Assembly: GCF_025717005.1 (NCBI RefSeq)
Contig: NZ_JAOVZU010000005.1
Coordinates: 310,001-374,000 of the forward strand
DNA length: 64,000 bases
From: Actinotalea endophytica
GTDB taxonomy: Bacteria; Actinomycetota; Actinomycetes; Actinomycetales; Cellulomonadaceae
Direction: 5' to 3'
The notes under the pieces were generated by a model that was not told the origin of the DNA, made no database searches, and was given only the letters and a program-made list of their open reading frames with translations. Position numbers and translations under genes: made by a program. Each line of letters begins with the position of its first letter. Position 1 is the first letter of the stretch. Of this stretch, positions 32,410-40,888 are shown one piece after another.

Positions 32410-33105
32410 GTGAGCGTCTCCGAGCTGTGGGCCCGGGCGACCGCCGCCTCCGACCCCGCATCGCTCACCGTCGTGCTCGCCACCGCCGCGGCCGTGCTCG
32501 TGGTCCTCGCGACACCGCGCCTGTGGCTCCTCGCACGCCATCTGCTGACGATCGTGCACGAGGGCTCGCACGCCGGCGTCGCGCTGCTGACCGGGCGACG
32601 ACTCTCAGGCATCCGGCTGCACGCCGACACCTCGGGCCTGACCGTCTCGGTCGGCCCCGCCCGCGGCCCCGGGATGGTGGCCACCGCGTTCGCCGGGTAC
32701 GTCGGGCCGGCGCTCGCCGGGCTCGGCGCGGCCTGGCTGCTGTCCCGCGGGCACGCCGCGGCGGTGCTGTGGCTGCTGCTGGTCCTGGTCGCGGTGATGC
32801 TGGTCGCGATCCGCAACCTCTACGGCCTGTGGACGCTGCTCGTCGCCGGGGTGGTCCTCGGCCTGGTCACCTGGTACCTCGACCCGCAGCCGTGGGCGCA
32901 CGCGGTCGCGTGGTTCTTCCTGCTCGGCGCGCCGCGCGCCGTGATCGAGCTCGCGCGGACCCGCCGACGGTCGCGCACGTCGGACGCCGACACGCTGGCC
33001 CGCCTCACGCACCTGCCGGCGTGGGTGTGGGTCGGCGTGTTCGGCGCGGTGTGCCTCGCCGCTGCCGCGGTGGGTGCGGTGCTCCTGGTCGGCGCGGCGG
33101 CCTGA
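32410..33105 (+). CDS. M50B-like membrane metallopeptidase family protein
   Basis: A 231-aa membrane protein with about six hydrophobic spans. HEGSH near residue 50 fits the HExxH zinc motif of the peptidase M50B-like family, and GGR-like TGRRLSGIRLHADTSG follows. The second zinc-ligand motif is not obvious, so proteolytic activity is uncertain. It starts at GTG 32410, 55 bp after the PAC2 stop, and probably shares its transcript. It abuts the mshC stop with no intervening base. Confidence 0.82.
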   Translation: MSVSELWARATAASDPASLTVVLATAAAVLVVLATPRLWLLARHLLTIVHEGSHAGVALLTGRRLSGIRLHADTSGLTVSVGPARGPGMVATAFAGYVGPALAGLGAAWLLSRGHAAAVLWLLLVLVAVMLVAIRNLYGLWTLLVAGVVLGLVTWYLDPQPWAHAVAWFFLLGAPRAVIELARTRRRSRTSDADTLARLTHLPAWVWVGVFGAVCLAAAAVGAVLLVGAAA

Positions 33106-34359
33106 CTACAGGCGTACCCCGAGCAGCGCGTCGACCGCGCGGGCGGCGACGCCGGGGGCGCCCTCGACCTCGCCGCCGATGCTCAGCGAGGCCGACGCCC
33201 AGCTGTCCATCGCGGCGAGCGCACGCGGCGTGTCGAGGTCGTCGGCCAGTGCCTCGCGCAGCTCGCCGAGCAGCTCGGTGGCGTCCGGACCGCCATTGCC
33301 GGACACCGCGGCCCGCCACCGGTCCAGACGTGCGGTCGCGGCATCGAGCACGTCGTCGGTCCATTCCCAGTCCGAGGCGTAGTGGTGGGCGAGGATCGCG
33401 AGCCGGACCGCCATCGGGTCCACGCCCCGCTCGCGCAGCGCCGAGACGAGCACGAGGTTGCCTCGCGACTTGCTCATCTTCTCCCCCGACAGCGCGACCA
33501 TCCCGGTGTGCATCTGCACCCGCGGGCCGTGACCGCCCAGCGCGAGGGCGTGCGCCGTGCTCATCGCGTGGTGCGGGAAGCACAGGTCGCGACCGCCGCC
33601 CTGCACGTCGAAGTGATCGCCCAGCGCCTGCTCGGCGATCGCGGTGCACTCGATGTGCCACCCGGGCCGGCCGGTCCCCAGGTCCCCCGCGAACCAGAAC
33701 GGCTCACCCGGGCGCTCACGGCGCCACAGCGCGGGGTCCAGCGGGTCGCGCTTGCCCGGCCGCTCCGGGTCCCCGCCGTTCTCGCCGAACAGCGCGACCG
33801 TGCCCTCGTGCGACATGCCGGTCAGCCCGTGGATGCCCTGGGCGACCGCGTCGGCGTACACGTCGCCGAGCTCCGGGTGGTCACCACCCGCGCCGGGCTC
33901 GAGCGGCACGCGGTAGGCGACGCCGCGATCCAGCAGCCGGGCCACCGCGTCGATGACCAGCGGGATCGCCTCCACCGCCCCGAGATAGGTGTGCGGCGGC
34001 AGCACGGCGAGGGCCGTCATGTCCTCGGCGTACAGCGCGGCCTGCTCGGTGGCCAGGTCCGTCCACTCGACGCCGAGCTCGGCGGCCCGCTCGAGCAGCG
34101 GGTCGTCCACGTCCGTGACGTTGGAGACGTAGCGCACCTCGAGACCCTGGTCGAGCCAGGCGCGGTGCAGCAGGTCGAAGCCGACGGCGGTCGCCGCATG
34201 CCCGAGGTGCGTCGCGTCGTACGGCGTGATGCCGCACACGTACATCCCCGCCACGGGACCCGCGGCGGCCGGCACGAGGTGGCCGTCGAGGCCCCGGACC
34301 TGCACCTCGGGCCCGTGTCCGGGCAGTGTCGGGACAGCGGGAGCGGGCCAGGTCTGCAC
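33106..34359 (-). CDS. mshC: Mycothiol ligase (cysteine:glucosaminyl-inositol ligase)
   Basis: ATP-dependent ligase joining L-cysteine to glucosaminyl-inositol, the third step of mycothiol synthesis. The 417-aa protein is built like a short cysteinyl-tRNA synthetase: CGITPYDATHLGHA (zinc Cys and HIGH-like motif), WHIECTAIAEQ, and GEKMSKSRGN (KMSKS). It lacks the CysRS anticodon domain, and the start VQTWPAPAVP is typical of MshC. The GTG start is used; TAGGCT six bases upstream suggests its own leaderless promoter. This gene is strong evidence for an actinobacterium. Confidence 0.96.
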   Translation of the reverse strand: MQTWPAPAVPTLPGHGPEVQVRGLDGHLVPAAAGPVAGMYVCGITPYDATHLGHAATAVGFDLLHRAWLDQGLEVRYVSNVTDVDDPLLERAAELGVEWTDLATEQAALYAEDMTALAVLPPHTYLGAVEAIPLVIDAVARLLDRGVAYRVPLEPGAGGDHPELGDVYADAVAQGIHGLTGMSHEGTVALFGENGGDPERPGKRDPLDPALWRRERPGEPFWFAGDLGTGRPGWHIECTAIAEQALGDHFDVQGGGRDLCFPHHAMSTAHALALGGHGPRVQMHTGMVALSGEKMSKSRGNLVLVSALRERGVDPMAVRLAILAHHYASDWEWTDDVLDAATARLDRWRAAVSGNGGPDATELLGELREALADDLDTPRALAAMDSWASASLSIGGEVEGAPGVAARAVDALLGVRL

Positions 34360-34365
34360 GGCGGC

Positions 34366-34371
34366 AGCCTA
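34366..34371 (-). promoter_or_regulatory. Putative leaderless -10 box of mshC (TAGGCT), overlapping the pirin stop
   Basis: TAGGCT ends six bases before GTG 34359. Its first three bases are the TAG stop codon of the upstream pirin gene, so the box may be partly coincidental. Confidence 0.4.
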
Positions 34372-35349
34372 GTGGCCGCGGCCGTGCCGGCCGCGCGGTC
34401 TCAGGGTCCCGGAGGGCAGCATCGGCGCGGGGAGCCGACTCAGCCGGCCCGGGTAGTCCGGGACGTCCCCGAACCGCTCGGAGCCGGCCTGCCACTCGGC
34501 CCGGAACGCGGCGACCTCCGCGTGGTCGCGACCGATGAAGTTCCACCACATCACGATGCTCTCGGGGTACGGCTCCCCGCCGAGCAGCAGGACCGTCGAC
34601 GGCAGCTCGGCGGTGAGCTCGATGTGCTCGGGCCCGGCGTCGACCACGCCGAGCTGACCCGGGCCCAGCGCCGCGCCGTGCCAGCGCACCGCGCCGGCGT
34701 CGACCAGGAGCGCGTGCTCGTGCACCGCCGGCACGGGGACGTCGATCCGGGCTCCCGCGGCGAGGACGAGCTCGACGGCGAGCAGCTGCGTGCGGGTGCG
34801 CACGGGTGATGCCTCGCCCGCGAACCCGCCGATCAGCACCCGGGCACGCACGCCCTCGGCGACCTCGACCGACCGGGCGCGGTGGTGCTGCAGGTCCCGC
34901 GGGAGCTCCCGGTCGGCCTCCGGGAGCACCACCCACAGCTGAACGCCGTGCAGGCGGGCGGAGTCCTCGGTCGAGACCTCGGAGTGTGCGATGCCGCGGC
35001 CCGCGGTCATCAGGTTGACCTCGCCGGGCTCGACCACCACGTGGCCGCCGCCCGAGTCGTGGTGCTCGACCCGGCCCTCGAACAGCCAGGTGAGGGTCTG
35101 CAGCCCCGCGTGCGGGTGCGGCGGGACGTCCATCCCCCCGGTGTCGGCCACCGGGTCGGGTCCGTAGTGGTCCACGAAGCACCACGCACCGACGAACGAC
35201 CGGTCGCGATGCGGCAGGGTGCGGCGGACGGTCATCGCACGCGGGCCGCCGAGCGGGACGTCGCGGGGGTCGAGGACCTGGACGGGCGGCCCGTCGGGGT
35301 GCCCGGGTTCGCACACCAGGGCGGTCGGGTTGCGGTCCGGGTCGCTCAC
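34369..35349 (-). CDS. Pirin-family protein
   Basis: A 326-aa bicupin. The N-terminal pirin cupin holds the metal-binding residues in PPHPHAGLQTLTW and GRGIAHSE (three His and one Glu), and the C-terminal pirin domain includes LLLGGEPYPESIVMWWNFIG. Bacterial pirins include quercetinase-like dioxygenases and redox or stress proteins; the role here is open. GTG 35349 (VSDPDRNP) is chosen because the frame beyond it overlaps uppP as shadow. Only nine bases separate its stop from mshC. Confidence 0.9.
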   Translation of the reverse strand: MSDPDRNPTALVCEPGHPDGPPVQVLDPRDVPLGGPRAMTVRRTLPHRDRSFVGAWCFVDHYGPDPVADTGGMDVPPHPHAGLQTLTWLFEGRVEHHDSGGGHVVVEPGEVNLMTAGRGIAHSEVSTEDSARLHGVQLWVVLPEADRELPRDLQHHRARSVEVAEGVRARVLIGGFAGEASPVRTRTQLLAVELVLAAGARIDVPVPAVHEHALLVDAGAVRWHGAALGPGQLGVVDAGPEHIELTAELPSTVLLLGGEPYPESIVMWWNFIGRDHAEVAAFRAEWQAGSERFGDVPDYPGRLSRLPAPMLPSGTLRPRGRHGRGH

Positions 35350-35396
35350 GCCCACATGGTCACCCGGCGGCCCGGGCCACGCACCCCGGGCGACGC

Positions 35397-36269
35397 TCAG
35401 CCGAGCGCGCCGCCGTACGGGTCCAGGACGCCGAGCACCAGCAGCGCCAGGACGACCACGGACAGCCCGAGCCGGTAGATCACGAACGGCCGGTAGCTGT
35501 ACGTCGAGACGATCTTCAGGAAGCCGATGATGACGACGTAGCCGACCACGAACGCGATGAACGCGGCGAGCAGGGTCATGGCGAGGCTCGGCGTCCCGGC
35601 CGTGCCGAGCAGGTCGATGTTGGTGACCAGCTGCTCGAAGCCCGAGCCGAGCACCGCGGGGATCGCCAGGAGGAACGAGTAGCGCGCCGCGGCCTCGCGC
35701 GTGTAGCCGAGCAGCAGACCGGCGGTGATCGTGCCGCCCGAGCGCGACACGCCCGGGATGAGCGCCATCGCCTGGGCGAAGCCGAACGCGACCGCGTGCT
35801 TGGCGTCGATCCGGTCGAGCGTCTCGCGCTTGGCTCCGACCTTGTCCGCCCAGCCGAGGATCAGACCGAACACGGCGAGCGTGATCGCGATCAGGTACAG
35901 GTTCCGGAAGCTGGAGGTGATCGTGTCCTGGAAGGCCAGGCCGAGCACGACGATCGGCACGGAGCCCAGGGCGATCCACCACGCCATCCGCGCGTCCGGG
36001 TCGCCCTCGCCGAACCGCGAGTGCCAGTCCGAGCCGTTCGCGCCGGTGAGCGCACGCCACCAGGCCACCACGATCCGCGCGATGTCGCGCCGGAAGTACA
36101 GCAGCACCGCCGTCTCGGTCCCGATCTGGGTGATCGCGGTGAACGCCGCCCCGGGGTCGGTGCTGCCGATCAGCTCTCCGACGATGCGCAGGTGCGCACT
36201 GGAGGAGATCGGCAGGAACTCGGTCAGGCCCTGCACCAGGCCAAGGACGACGGCTTCCCACCAGCTCAC
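35397..36269 (-). CDS. uppP: Undecaprenyl-diphosphatase
   Basis: Integral membrane phosphatase recycling undecaprenyl pyrophosphate, the lipid carrier for peptidoglycan and surface glycans; it gives basal bacitracin tolerance. The 290-aa protein has about eight membrane spans and both catalytic signatures, QGLTEFLPISSSAHL near the N-terminus and PGVSRSGGT in the middle. It is divergent from the aldo/keto reductase gene. A TACGGT box lies eight bases before the GTG start. Confidence 0.96.
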   Translation of the reverse strand: MSWWEAVVLGLVQGLTEFLPISSSAHLRIVGELIGSTDPGAAFTAITQIGTETAVLLYFRRDIARIVVAWWRALTGANGSDWHSRFGEGDPDARMAWWIALGSVPIVVLGLAFQDTITSSFRNLYLIAITLAVFGLILGWADKVGAKRETLDRIDAKHAVAFGFAQAMALIPGVSRSGGTITAGLLLGYTREAAARYSFLLAIPAVLGSGFEQLVTNIDLLGTAGTPSLAMTLLAAFIAFVVGYVVIIGFLKIVSTYSYRPFVIYRLGLSVVVLALLVLGVLDPYGGALG

Positions 36270-36277
36270 AGCGGCAC

Positions 36278-36283
36278 ACCGTA
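36278..36283 (-). promoter_or_regulatory. Putative -10 box of uppP (TACGGT)
   Basis: TACGGT ends eight bases before GTG 36269, compatible with a leaderless or one-to-two-base leader message. Confidence 0.4.
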
Positions 36284-36355
36284 CAGGCCGGGGCTGGTAG
36301 CGGCCTCACGTTCGGCTCCCGGCGGGCCGCGTCAGCCGCGGCAGCCGAGGTCCCG

Positions 36356-36361
36356 TAGCCT
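36356..36361 (+). promoter_or_regulatory. Putative leaderless -10 box of the aldo/keto reductase gene (TAGCCT)
   Basis: TAGCCT ends seven bases before ATG 36369 with no ribosome-binding site between. Confidence 0.5.
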
Positions 36362-36368
36362 CGCCTGC

Positions 36369-37322
36369 ATGGACGAACGAGTGCTCGGTCGCACCGGGCT
36401 GCGGGTCTCCGCGATCGGTCTGGGCACCCTGACCTGGGGCCGCGACACGGAGGCCGACACGGCTGCGGAGCTGCTCGGGACGTTCGTCGAGGCCGGCGGC
36501 TCGCTGGTGGACACCGCGGCCTCGTACGGCGACGGGGCCGCCGAGCTCCTGCTGGGAACCCTGATCGGTGAGGTCGCCGAACGCGACGACCTGGTGCTCG
36601 TCACCAAGGCAGGCGTCCGACGGGCCGCGACCGGCTCGCTCGCGGACACCTCACGACGGGCACTGCTCGACTCCCTCGACGCTTCCCTCACCCGGCTGCG
36701 CACCGACCACGTCGACGTCTTCTGCGTCCAGCAGCCCGACGCGGTGACCCCCGCGGACGAGGTCGCCCGGACGCTCGAGCACATCCTGGACTCCGGCCGC
36801 GCTCGGTACGTGGCCCTCGCGAACCACCCCGCGTGGCGCACCGTGCGGGTGGCGGACCTGCTCGCGCCGCAGCGCCTCGCGGCCGTCGAGGTCGAGTACT
36901 CGCTGCTGCAGCGCGGTGTCGAGCGCGAGGTCCTCGCCGCGGCGCGTGAGATCGGCGCCGGCGTGCTCGCCTGGTCGCCGCTGGGCCGTGGGGTGCTGAC
37001 CGGCAAGTACCGCCGCAGCGTCCCGGCCGACTCGCGGGCCGCCTCCGCGCACCTGTCGGGCTTCGTCGAGCCCTACCTCGGTTCCGCTGCGGCCCCGGTG
37101 GTCGAGGCGGTGGTCACCGCCGCCGACGGGCTCGGGTGCGCGCCGCTCGAGGTCGCGCTCGCCTGGGTGCTCGCCCGGGACATCGCCTCGGCGATCGTCG
37201 GGGCGCGGACACCCGCCCAGCTGCGGCCGGTGCTCGCGTCGTCCTTGGTGCTGCCGCCGGAGATCGTGACCGCACTGGACGAGGTCAGTGCGCCGGCGCT
37301 GGGGTACCCCGAGCGCCGATAA
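36369..37322 (+). CDS. Aldo/keto reductase-family protein lacking the usual catalytic His
   Basis: A 317-aa TIM barrel of the aldo/keto reductase superfamily (GRTGLRVSAIGLGT start, LVDTAASYGDG with Asp and Tyr, LVTKAGV with Lys). NADPH-binding blocks WSPLGRGVLTGKY and IVGARTPAQL are present. The position of the fourth catalytic residue, normally LHxPD, reads VQQPD, so His is Gln. Activity may be altered toward a different substrate or chemistry. The start at ATG 36369 is the first reasonable one after the divergent uppP promoter region. Confidence 0.9.
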   Translation: MDERVLGRTGLRVSAIGLGTLTWGRDTEADTAAELLGTFVEAGGSLVDTAASYGDGAAELLLGTLIGEVAERDDLVLVTKAGVRRAATGSLADTSRRALLDSLDASLTRLRTDHVDVFCVQQPDAVTPADEVARTLEHILDSGRARYVALANHPAWRTVRVADLLAPQRLAAVEVEYSLLQRGVEREVLAAAREIGAGVLAWSPLGRGVLTGKYRRSVPADSRAASAHLSGFVEPYLGSAAAPVVEAVVTAADGLGCAPLEVALAWVLARDIASAIVGARTPAQLRPVLASSLVLPPEIVTALDEVSAPALGYPERR

Positions 37323-37412
37323 CCGGGCGGGGGCCGGTCCAGGTCGGGTCGGTCCGCACCAGGTCGAGTCCGCCGGGCGTGCCCTCGGCCGGGCCACCCC
37401 TCCTCGGCGGGG

Positions 37413-37721
37413 CTACTCCTCGTCGTCGAGGTCGACCCCGTCGAGGTCGTCGTCCTCGTCCAGGTCGTCCTCGTCCAGGTCGTCGGACTCGTCGTCGTCG
37501 TCGGACTCCTCGTCCGTCTCGTCGTCGGCGAGGTAGAACGGGAGCGTCTCGCCGAACACCCGCACGAGCGCGTCGTCGTAGACCTCGAACGCGTCCGCGA
37601 GCACGTCGTAGGCGTCGTCGACCTTGGGGTCGTCGTCCGCGCGACGGGTGGAGACCGCGTGATAGTGCGCTTCGAGTGCGGCCAACAAGCGGTCCAACGC
37701 AGCACGCGGGTCTACCGTCAT
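37413..37721 (-). CDS. Small acidic-tail protein (often annotated primosomal protein)
   Basis: A 102-aa protein with a helical N-terminal region (residues 1-65, DPRAALDRLLAALEAHYHA, then VDDAYDVLADAFEVYDDAL). The C-terminal 35 residues are almost entirely Asp and Glu. Homologues in actinobacteria next to DUF5703 genes carry the label primosomal protein, for which I know no solid evidence. ATG 37721 has TACGGT six bases upstream. It is divergent from the DUF5703 gene, and the pairing is conserved as far as I recall. Confidence 0.75.
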   Translation of the reverse strand: MTVDPRAALDRLLAALEAHYHAVSTRRADDDPKVDDAYDVLADAFEVYDDALVRVFGETLPFYLADDETDEESDDDDESDDLDEDDLDEDDDLDGVDLDDEE

Positions 37722-37727
37722 GCCCAG

Positions 37728-37733
37728 ACCGTA
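37728..37733 (-). promoter_or_regulatory. Putative leaderless -10 box of the acidic protein gene (TACGGT)
   Basis: TACGGT ends six bases before ATG 37721 with no ribosome-binding site between. Confidence 0.5.
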
Positions 37734-37783
37734 TCGCCGCGCGGTAGACATTGGCAGCACATACCCGAGGGAGGGCCGATGTG

Positions 37784-38008
37784 ATGACGAGCGGGCTCGA
37801 ACCGGACGGTTGGCGGGCACGCGGTGCTCAGTACGAGTACCGCGTGCTGACGATCGACAGGTCCACGAGCAGGTCCGACGCGAGTCGGCTGCTCACCGCC
37901 GAGGCCGAGTACGGCAAGTGGGAGCTCGCCCGCACCCGGCTCTACGCCGGAGGCACCCGCAAGGTGTGGCTGCGGCGCAAGATCATCCGGATGAGCTCCA
38001 CGCTCTGA
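37784..38008 (+). CDS. DUF5703 family protein
   Basis: A 74-aa basic protein of unknown function. The stretch from YEYRVLTIDRSTSR through RLLTAEAEYGKWEL to the end KVWLRRKIIRM matches the actinobacterial DUF5703 pattern as I remember it. GTG 37781 immediately precedes ATG 37784 in frame; GAGGGAGGG upstream serves either. It is divergent from the acidic-tail protein and is followed by a strong hairpin. Confidence 0.8.
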   Translation: MTSGLEPDGWRARGAQYEYRVLTIDRSTSRSDASRLLTAEAEYGKWELARTRLYAGGTRKVWLRRKIIRMSSTL

Positions 38009-38034
38009 CCGAAGCCGTCGGCATCCGTCGGCAG

Positions 38035-38063
38035 CGGCCCGCACCGCGACCTGGTGCGGGCCG
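38035..38063. terminator. Bidirectional hairpin between convergent genes
   Basis: A perfect 11-bp stem (CGGCCCGCACC at 38035-38045 and its complement at 38053-38063) encloses a 7-base loop. It sits between the converging ends of the DUF5703 and M3 peptidase genes. There is no T-run on either side, as is common for actinobacterial terminators. Confidence 0.65.
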
Positions 38064-38072
38064 ACCGCCACG

Positions 38073-40214
38073 TCAGGAGCCGGTGAGCCCGCGTCGCACC
38101 AGCAGCGGCTCGATCCGCGGGTCGCGGCCGCGCAGGTCCCGGAAGAACGCCATCATGTCGCCGGAACCGCCCCGGGAGAGCAGCGCGGCCCGGAACCGGT
38201 CGCCGTTGCCCCGGGTCAGACCACCGTTCTCGGCGAACCACTCCACAGTGTCGGCGTCGAGGACCTCGGCCCACAGGTAGGAGTAGTACGCCGCGGAGTA
38301 GCCGCCACCGAAGACGTGGTTGAAGTAGGTGGTCCGGTAGCGCGGTGCGACCGCGGGGGCCGTGACGCCCGCGGCCTCGAGCGCGGCGGCCTCGAACGCG
38401 GGCACCGCGTCGACCTCGGTCGGCACGTCCTCCGGCACGAGCCGGTGCCACGCCTGGTCGAGCAGCGCGGCGCCGAGGTACTCGGTGGTCGCGAAGCCCT
38501 CGTTGAACTGCCGTGAGGCGCGCAACGTCTCGACCCACTCGGCGGGCATCGGCTCGCCCGTGACGTGGTGCACCGCGTAGTGCTCGAGGATCGACGGCTC
38601 CCAGGCCCACATCTCGTTGACCTGCGACGGGAACTCGACGACGTCGCGTGGCACGTCCGTCCCGGACTGCGACGGCAGGCGCACGTCGGACAGCAGCCCG
38701 TGCAGCGCATGGCCGAACTCGTGGAACAGCGTGATGACGAAGTCCCAGGTGAGCAGCGTCGGTTCGCCGTCCGGCGGCTTGGGGACGTTGAGGTTGTTCA
38801 CCACCACGGGTTTCTCGTCGAGCAGGTGGCTCTGGTCGACCAGCGAGTTCATCCACGCGCCACCCTGCTTCGAGGCGCGGGTGTACCAGTCGGCGAGGAA
38901 CAGGCCGACCTCGCTACCGTCCGCGTCACGCACCTCGAAGACCCGGACCTGCGGGTGGTAGCCGACCAGGTCGGTGCGCTCGGTGAAGTCGAGGCCGTAG
39001 AGCTCGTGCGCCGCCCGGAACACCCCCTCGTGGACCACTCGGTCGAGCTCGAGGTAGGGCCGCAGCGCGGCGTCGTCCAGCGAGAACCGTTCCGCGCGCA
39101 CCCGCTCCGCGTAGCGCGGCCAGTCGCAGCCCTCCAGCTGCGCGCCGGGCTCGTCGACCCGCAGGGCCGCCTCGAGGTCGGCGGCCTCGGCCCGCGCGTT
39201 GGCGGCGGCCGCGGGTGCGAGCGGGCCGAGCATCGCCTGCACCGCGGCCGAGGTCTTCGCCGTGCCGTCGGCGGCGACGTAGGCGGCGTGGTGCTCGTAG
39301 CCGAGCAGCCGCGCGCGCTCGGCGCGCAGCCGCACGAGCTCGAGCAGGATCGCGCGGGTGTCGTGCTCGCCACCGCGACCACCGCGGTCGAGCGACGCCC
39401 GGTAGAGCCGACGGCGCACGTCGCGGTCGGCGAGCGAGGCGAGCATCGGCTGGGCGGAGAACAGCGACAGCTCGAGGAGCCAGCCCTCGGCATGGCCACG
39501 GTCGGCTGCGGCCTGACGGGCGGCGGCGATCTCACCGTCGGACAGGCCGGCGAGCTCGGCCGGATCGGTGAGCAGCAGCGCGGAGTCGTTCGTGTCGGCC
39601 AGGAGCTCGCGGCTGAACGCGGCCTCGAGCGTCGAGGTGCGGGCGTTGATCTCCTTGACCCGCGCCTGGTCCGCGTCGGACAGGCCGGCACCGGCCCGCA
39701 CCAGGTCGCGGCGCAGGTGCTCCAGCGCGTAGGCGGCGTCGTCGGGCAACGAGACCTCTGCGGACTCGACCCGGGCGGCGAGCGCCTCGACCCGGGAGTA
39801 CAGCCTCGGGTCCAGGTAGATCGCGTCGTGGTGGGCCGCGAGCCGCGGGGCGATCTCCTCCTCGATCGCGTCGAGGTCGGGGCTCGAGTCCGATGACACC
39901 AGGTTCCAGAACGCCGCGGACACCCGGTCGAGCAGCGCGCCGGTGCGCTCGAGGGCGAGCAGCAGGTTCTCCTCGTCCGGAGGGGCCGGGTCCGCGAGCA
40001 GGGCATCCACCTCGGCCAGCTCGGCGGCCATGCCCGCCTCGAAGGCCGGCAGGTAGTGCTCGGTGCGGATCGCGGCGAAGTCCGGCAGGCGGTAGGGCAG
40101 GGTCGACGGCGCGGCGAACGGGTTGCTCGGGTCGAGCGTCAGAGCAGTTGGCACAGCAGAGGGCACGGAAGACGGCACAGCAGAGGGCACGGCAGAGGGC
40201 GTCGCAGAAGGCAT
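38073..40214 (-). CDS. M3-family oligopeptidase (Dcp/OpdA type)
   Basis: Zinc peptidase, 713 aa, that degrades short peptides in the cytoplasm, possibly those released by the proteasome. The zinc motif HEFGHALHG lies near residue 493, and FLADWYTRASKQGGAW and the C-terminal SAAYYSYLW block fit the M3A Dcp/OpdA group. The first 24 residues are a degenerate Ser-Ala-Val-Pro repeat not seen in the family; the conserved part begins at NPFAAPSTLPY. CAGGAT six bases before the ATG suggests a leaderless message. Confidence 0.92.
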   Translation of the reverse strand: MPSATPSAVPSAVPSSVPSAVPTALTLDPSNPFAAPSTLPYRLPDFAAIRTEHYLPAFEAGMAAELAEVDALLADPAPPDEENLLLALERTGALLDRVSAAFWNLVSSDSSPDLDAIEEEIAPRLAAHHDAIYLDPRLYSRVEALAARVESAEVSLPDDAAYALEHLRRDLVRAGAGLSDADQARVKEINARTSTLEAAFSRELLADTNDSALLLTDPAELAGLSDGEIAAARQAAADRGHAEGWLLELSLFSAQPMLASLADRDVRRRLYRASLDRGGRGGEHDTRAILLELVRLRAERARLLGYEHHAAYVAADGTAKTSAAVQAMLGPLAPAAAANARAEAADLEAALRVDEPGAQLEGCDWPRYAERVRAERFSLDDAALRPYLELDRVVHEGVFRAAHELYGLDFTERTDLVGYHPQVRVFEVRDADGSEVGLFLADWYTRASKQGGAWMNSLVDQSHLLDEKPVVVNNLNVPKPPDGEPTLLTWDFVITLFHEFGHALHGLLSDVRLPSQSGTDVPRDVVEFPSQVNEMWAWEPSILEHYAVHHVTGEPMPAEWVETLRASRQFNEGFATTEYLGAALLDQAWHRLVPEDVPTEVDAVPAFEAAALEAAGVTAPAVAPRYRTTYFNHVFGGGYSAAYYSYLWAEVLDADTVEWFAENGGLTRGNGDRFRAALLSRGGSGDMMAFFRDLRGRDPRIEPLLVRRGLTGS
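40143..40214. repeat. Degenerate 12-bp repeat at the 5' end of the M3 peptidase gene
   Basis: Degenerate 12-base units (related to GGCACGGCAGAG) encode the N-terminal PSAVPSAVP-like run, residues 1-24. The tract lies directly after the start codon. Confidence 0.6.
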
Positions 40215-40220
40215 GGCGTC

Positions 40221-40226
40221 ATCCTG
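40221..40226 (-). promoter_or_regulatory. Possible leaderless -10 box of the M3 peptidase gene (CAGGAT)
   Basis: CAGGAT ends six bases before ATG 40214; first base departs from the TANNNT pattern, and AGGA could act as a ribosome site. Confidence 0.35.
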
Positions 40227-40270
40227 TCAGGCGACGCGGGTCCCGACACGACGGCGCCCCCGCCGGCCGC

Positions 40271-40876
40271 TCAGGCCACGCCGTGCAGGGCGGAGCCGTC
40301 GCCCGCGTCCGCGGTCGGCCACGGCTCGACCGGCTCGCGGGGATCCTCGCGCAGAAGGCCGCCGACCCAGGCGTCGACCCGCTCACCCTGCTTGAGCAGG
40401 TGCTTGCGCCGGGTGCCCTCGACCCGGAAGCCCACCGCCCACACGACCCGCCGGGACGGCCAGTTGCCCACCACGGCCGACCAGGTCAGCCTCGCGAGGG
40501 CGGCACCCGACGGGTCGAAGGCGTACTCGGTGACCAGCGGCACTGCCCGGCCGAGCAGGCCGCGCCGGCGACCCCACGGGGCCATCCAGTAGCCGATCTC
40601 GGCGCTGCCGTCACGCACGCCGTGCAGGCCGATGACGCCCTGGATCCTGGGCTCGCCCGCGGCGCGCACCGCCCAGACCCGCTGGTCGCCGCGCACCCAG
40701 CCGGGCCGCACCATGAGGTCGAGGAACGACTCGGCGTCCGCGCGGCCGTACGGGCTCGGCACCGTGGTCCAGGCCGGGATCTCCGGGTCCTGGCACGCCT
40801 CGACGATGTCGTCGAGGTCGCCCTCGGTCAGTCGGTCGACCACCACGGTGCCGTCGGAGAGCGTCGGGGGTTGCAT
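40271..40876 (-). CDS. GNAT-family N-acetyltransferase (RimJ/RimL-like)
   Basis: A 201-aa acetyltransferase. RLTEGDLDDIVEACQDPEI is the typical RimJ/L-type opening, and AEIGYWMAPWGRRRGLLGRA covers the GNAT strand and the acetyl-CoA pyrophosphate loop (RRRGLLGRA). GFRVEGTRRKHLLKQG is the usual late block. The substrate, a protein N-terminus or a small amine, is not predictable. TAGGCT lies six bases before the ATG. It stands alone between the M3 peptidase and the oxidoreductase operon. Confidence 0.9.
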   Translation of the reverse strand: MQPPTLSDGTVVVDRLTEGDLDDIVEACQDPEIPAWTTVPSPYGRADAESFLDLMVRPGWVRGDQRVWAVRAAGEPRIQGVIGLHGVRDGSAEIGYWMAPWGRRRGLLGRAVPLVTEYAFDPSGAALARLTWSAVVGNWPSRRVVWAVGFRVEGTRRKHLLKQGERVDAWVGGLLREDPREPVEPWPTADAGDGSALHGVA

Positions 40877-40882
40877 CGCGAC

Positions 40883-40888
40883 AGCCTA
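40883..40888 (-). promoter_or_regulatory. Putative leaderless -10 box of the GNAT gene (TAGGCT)
   Basis: TAGGCT ends six bases before ATG 40876 with no ribosome-binding site between. Confidence 0.5.
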
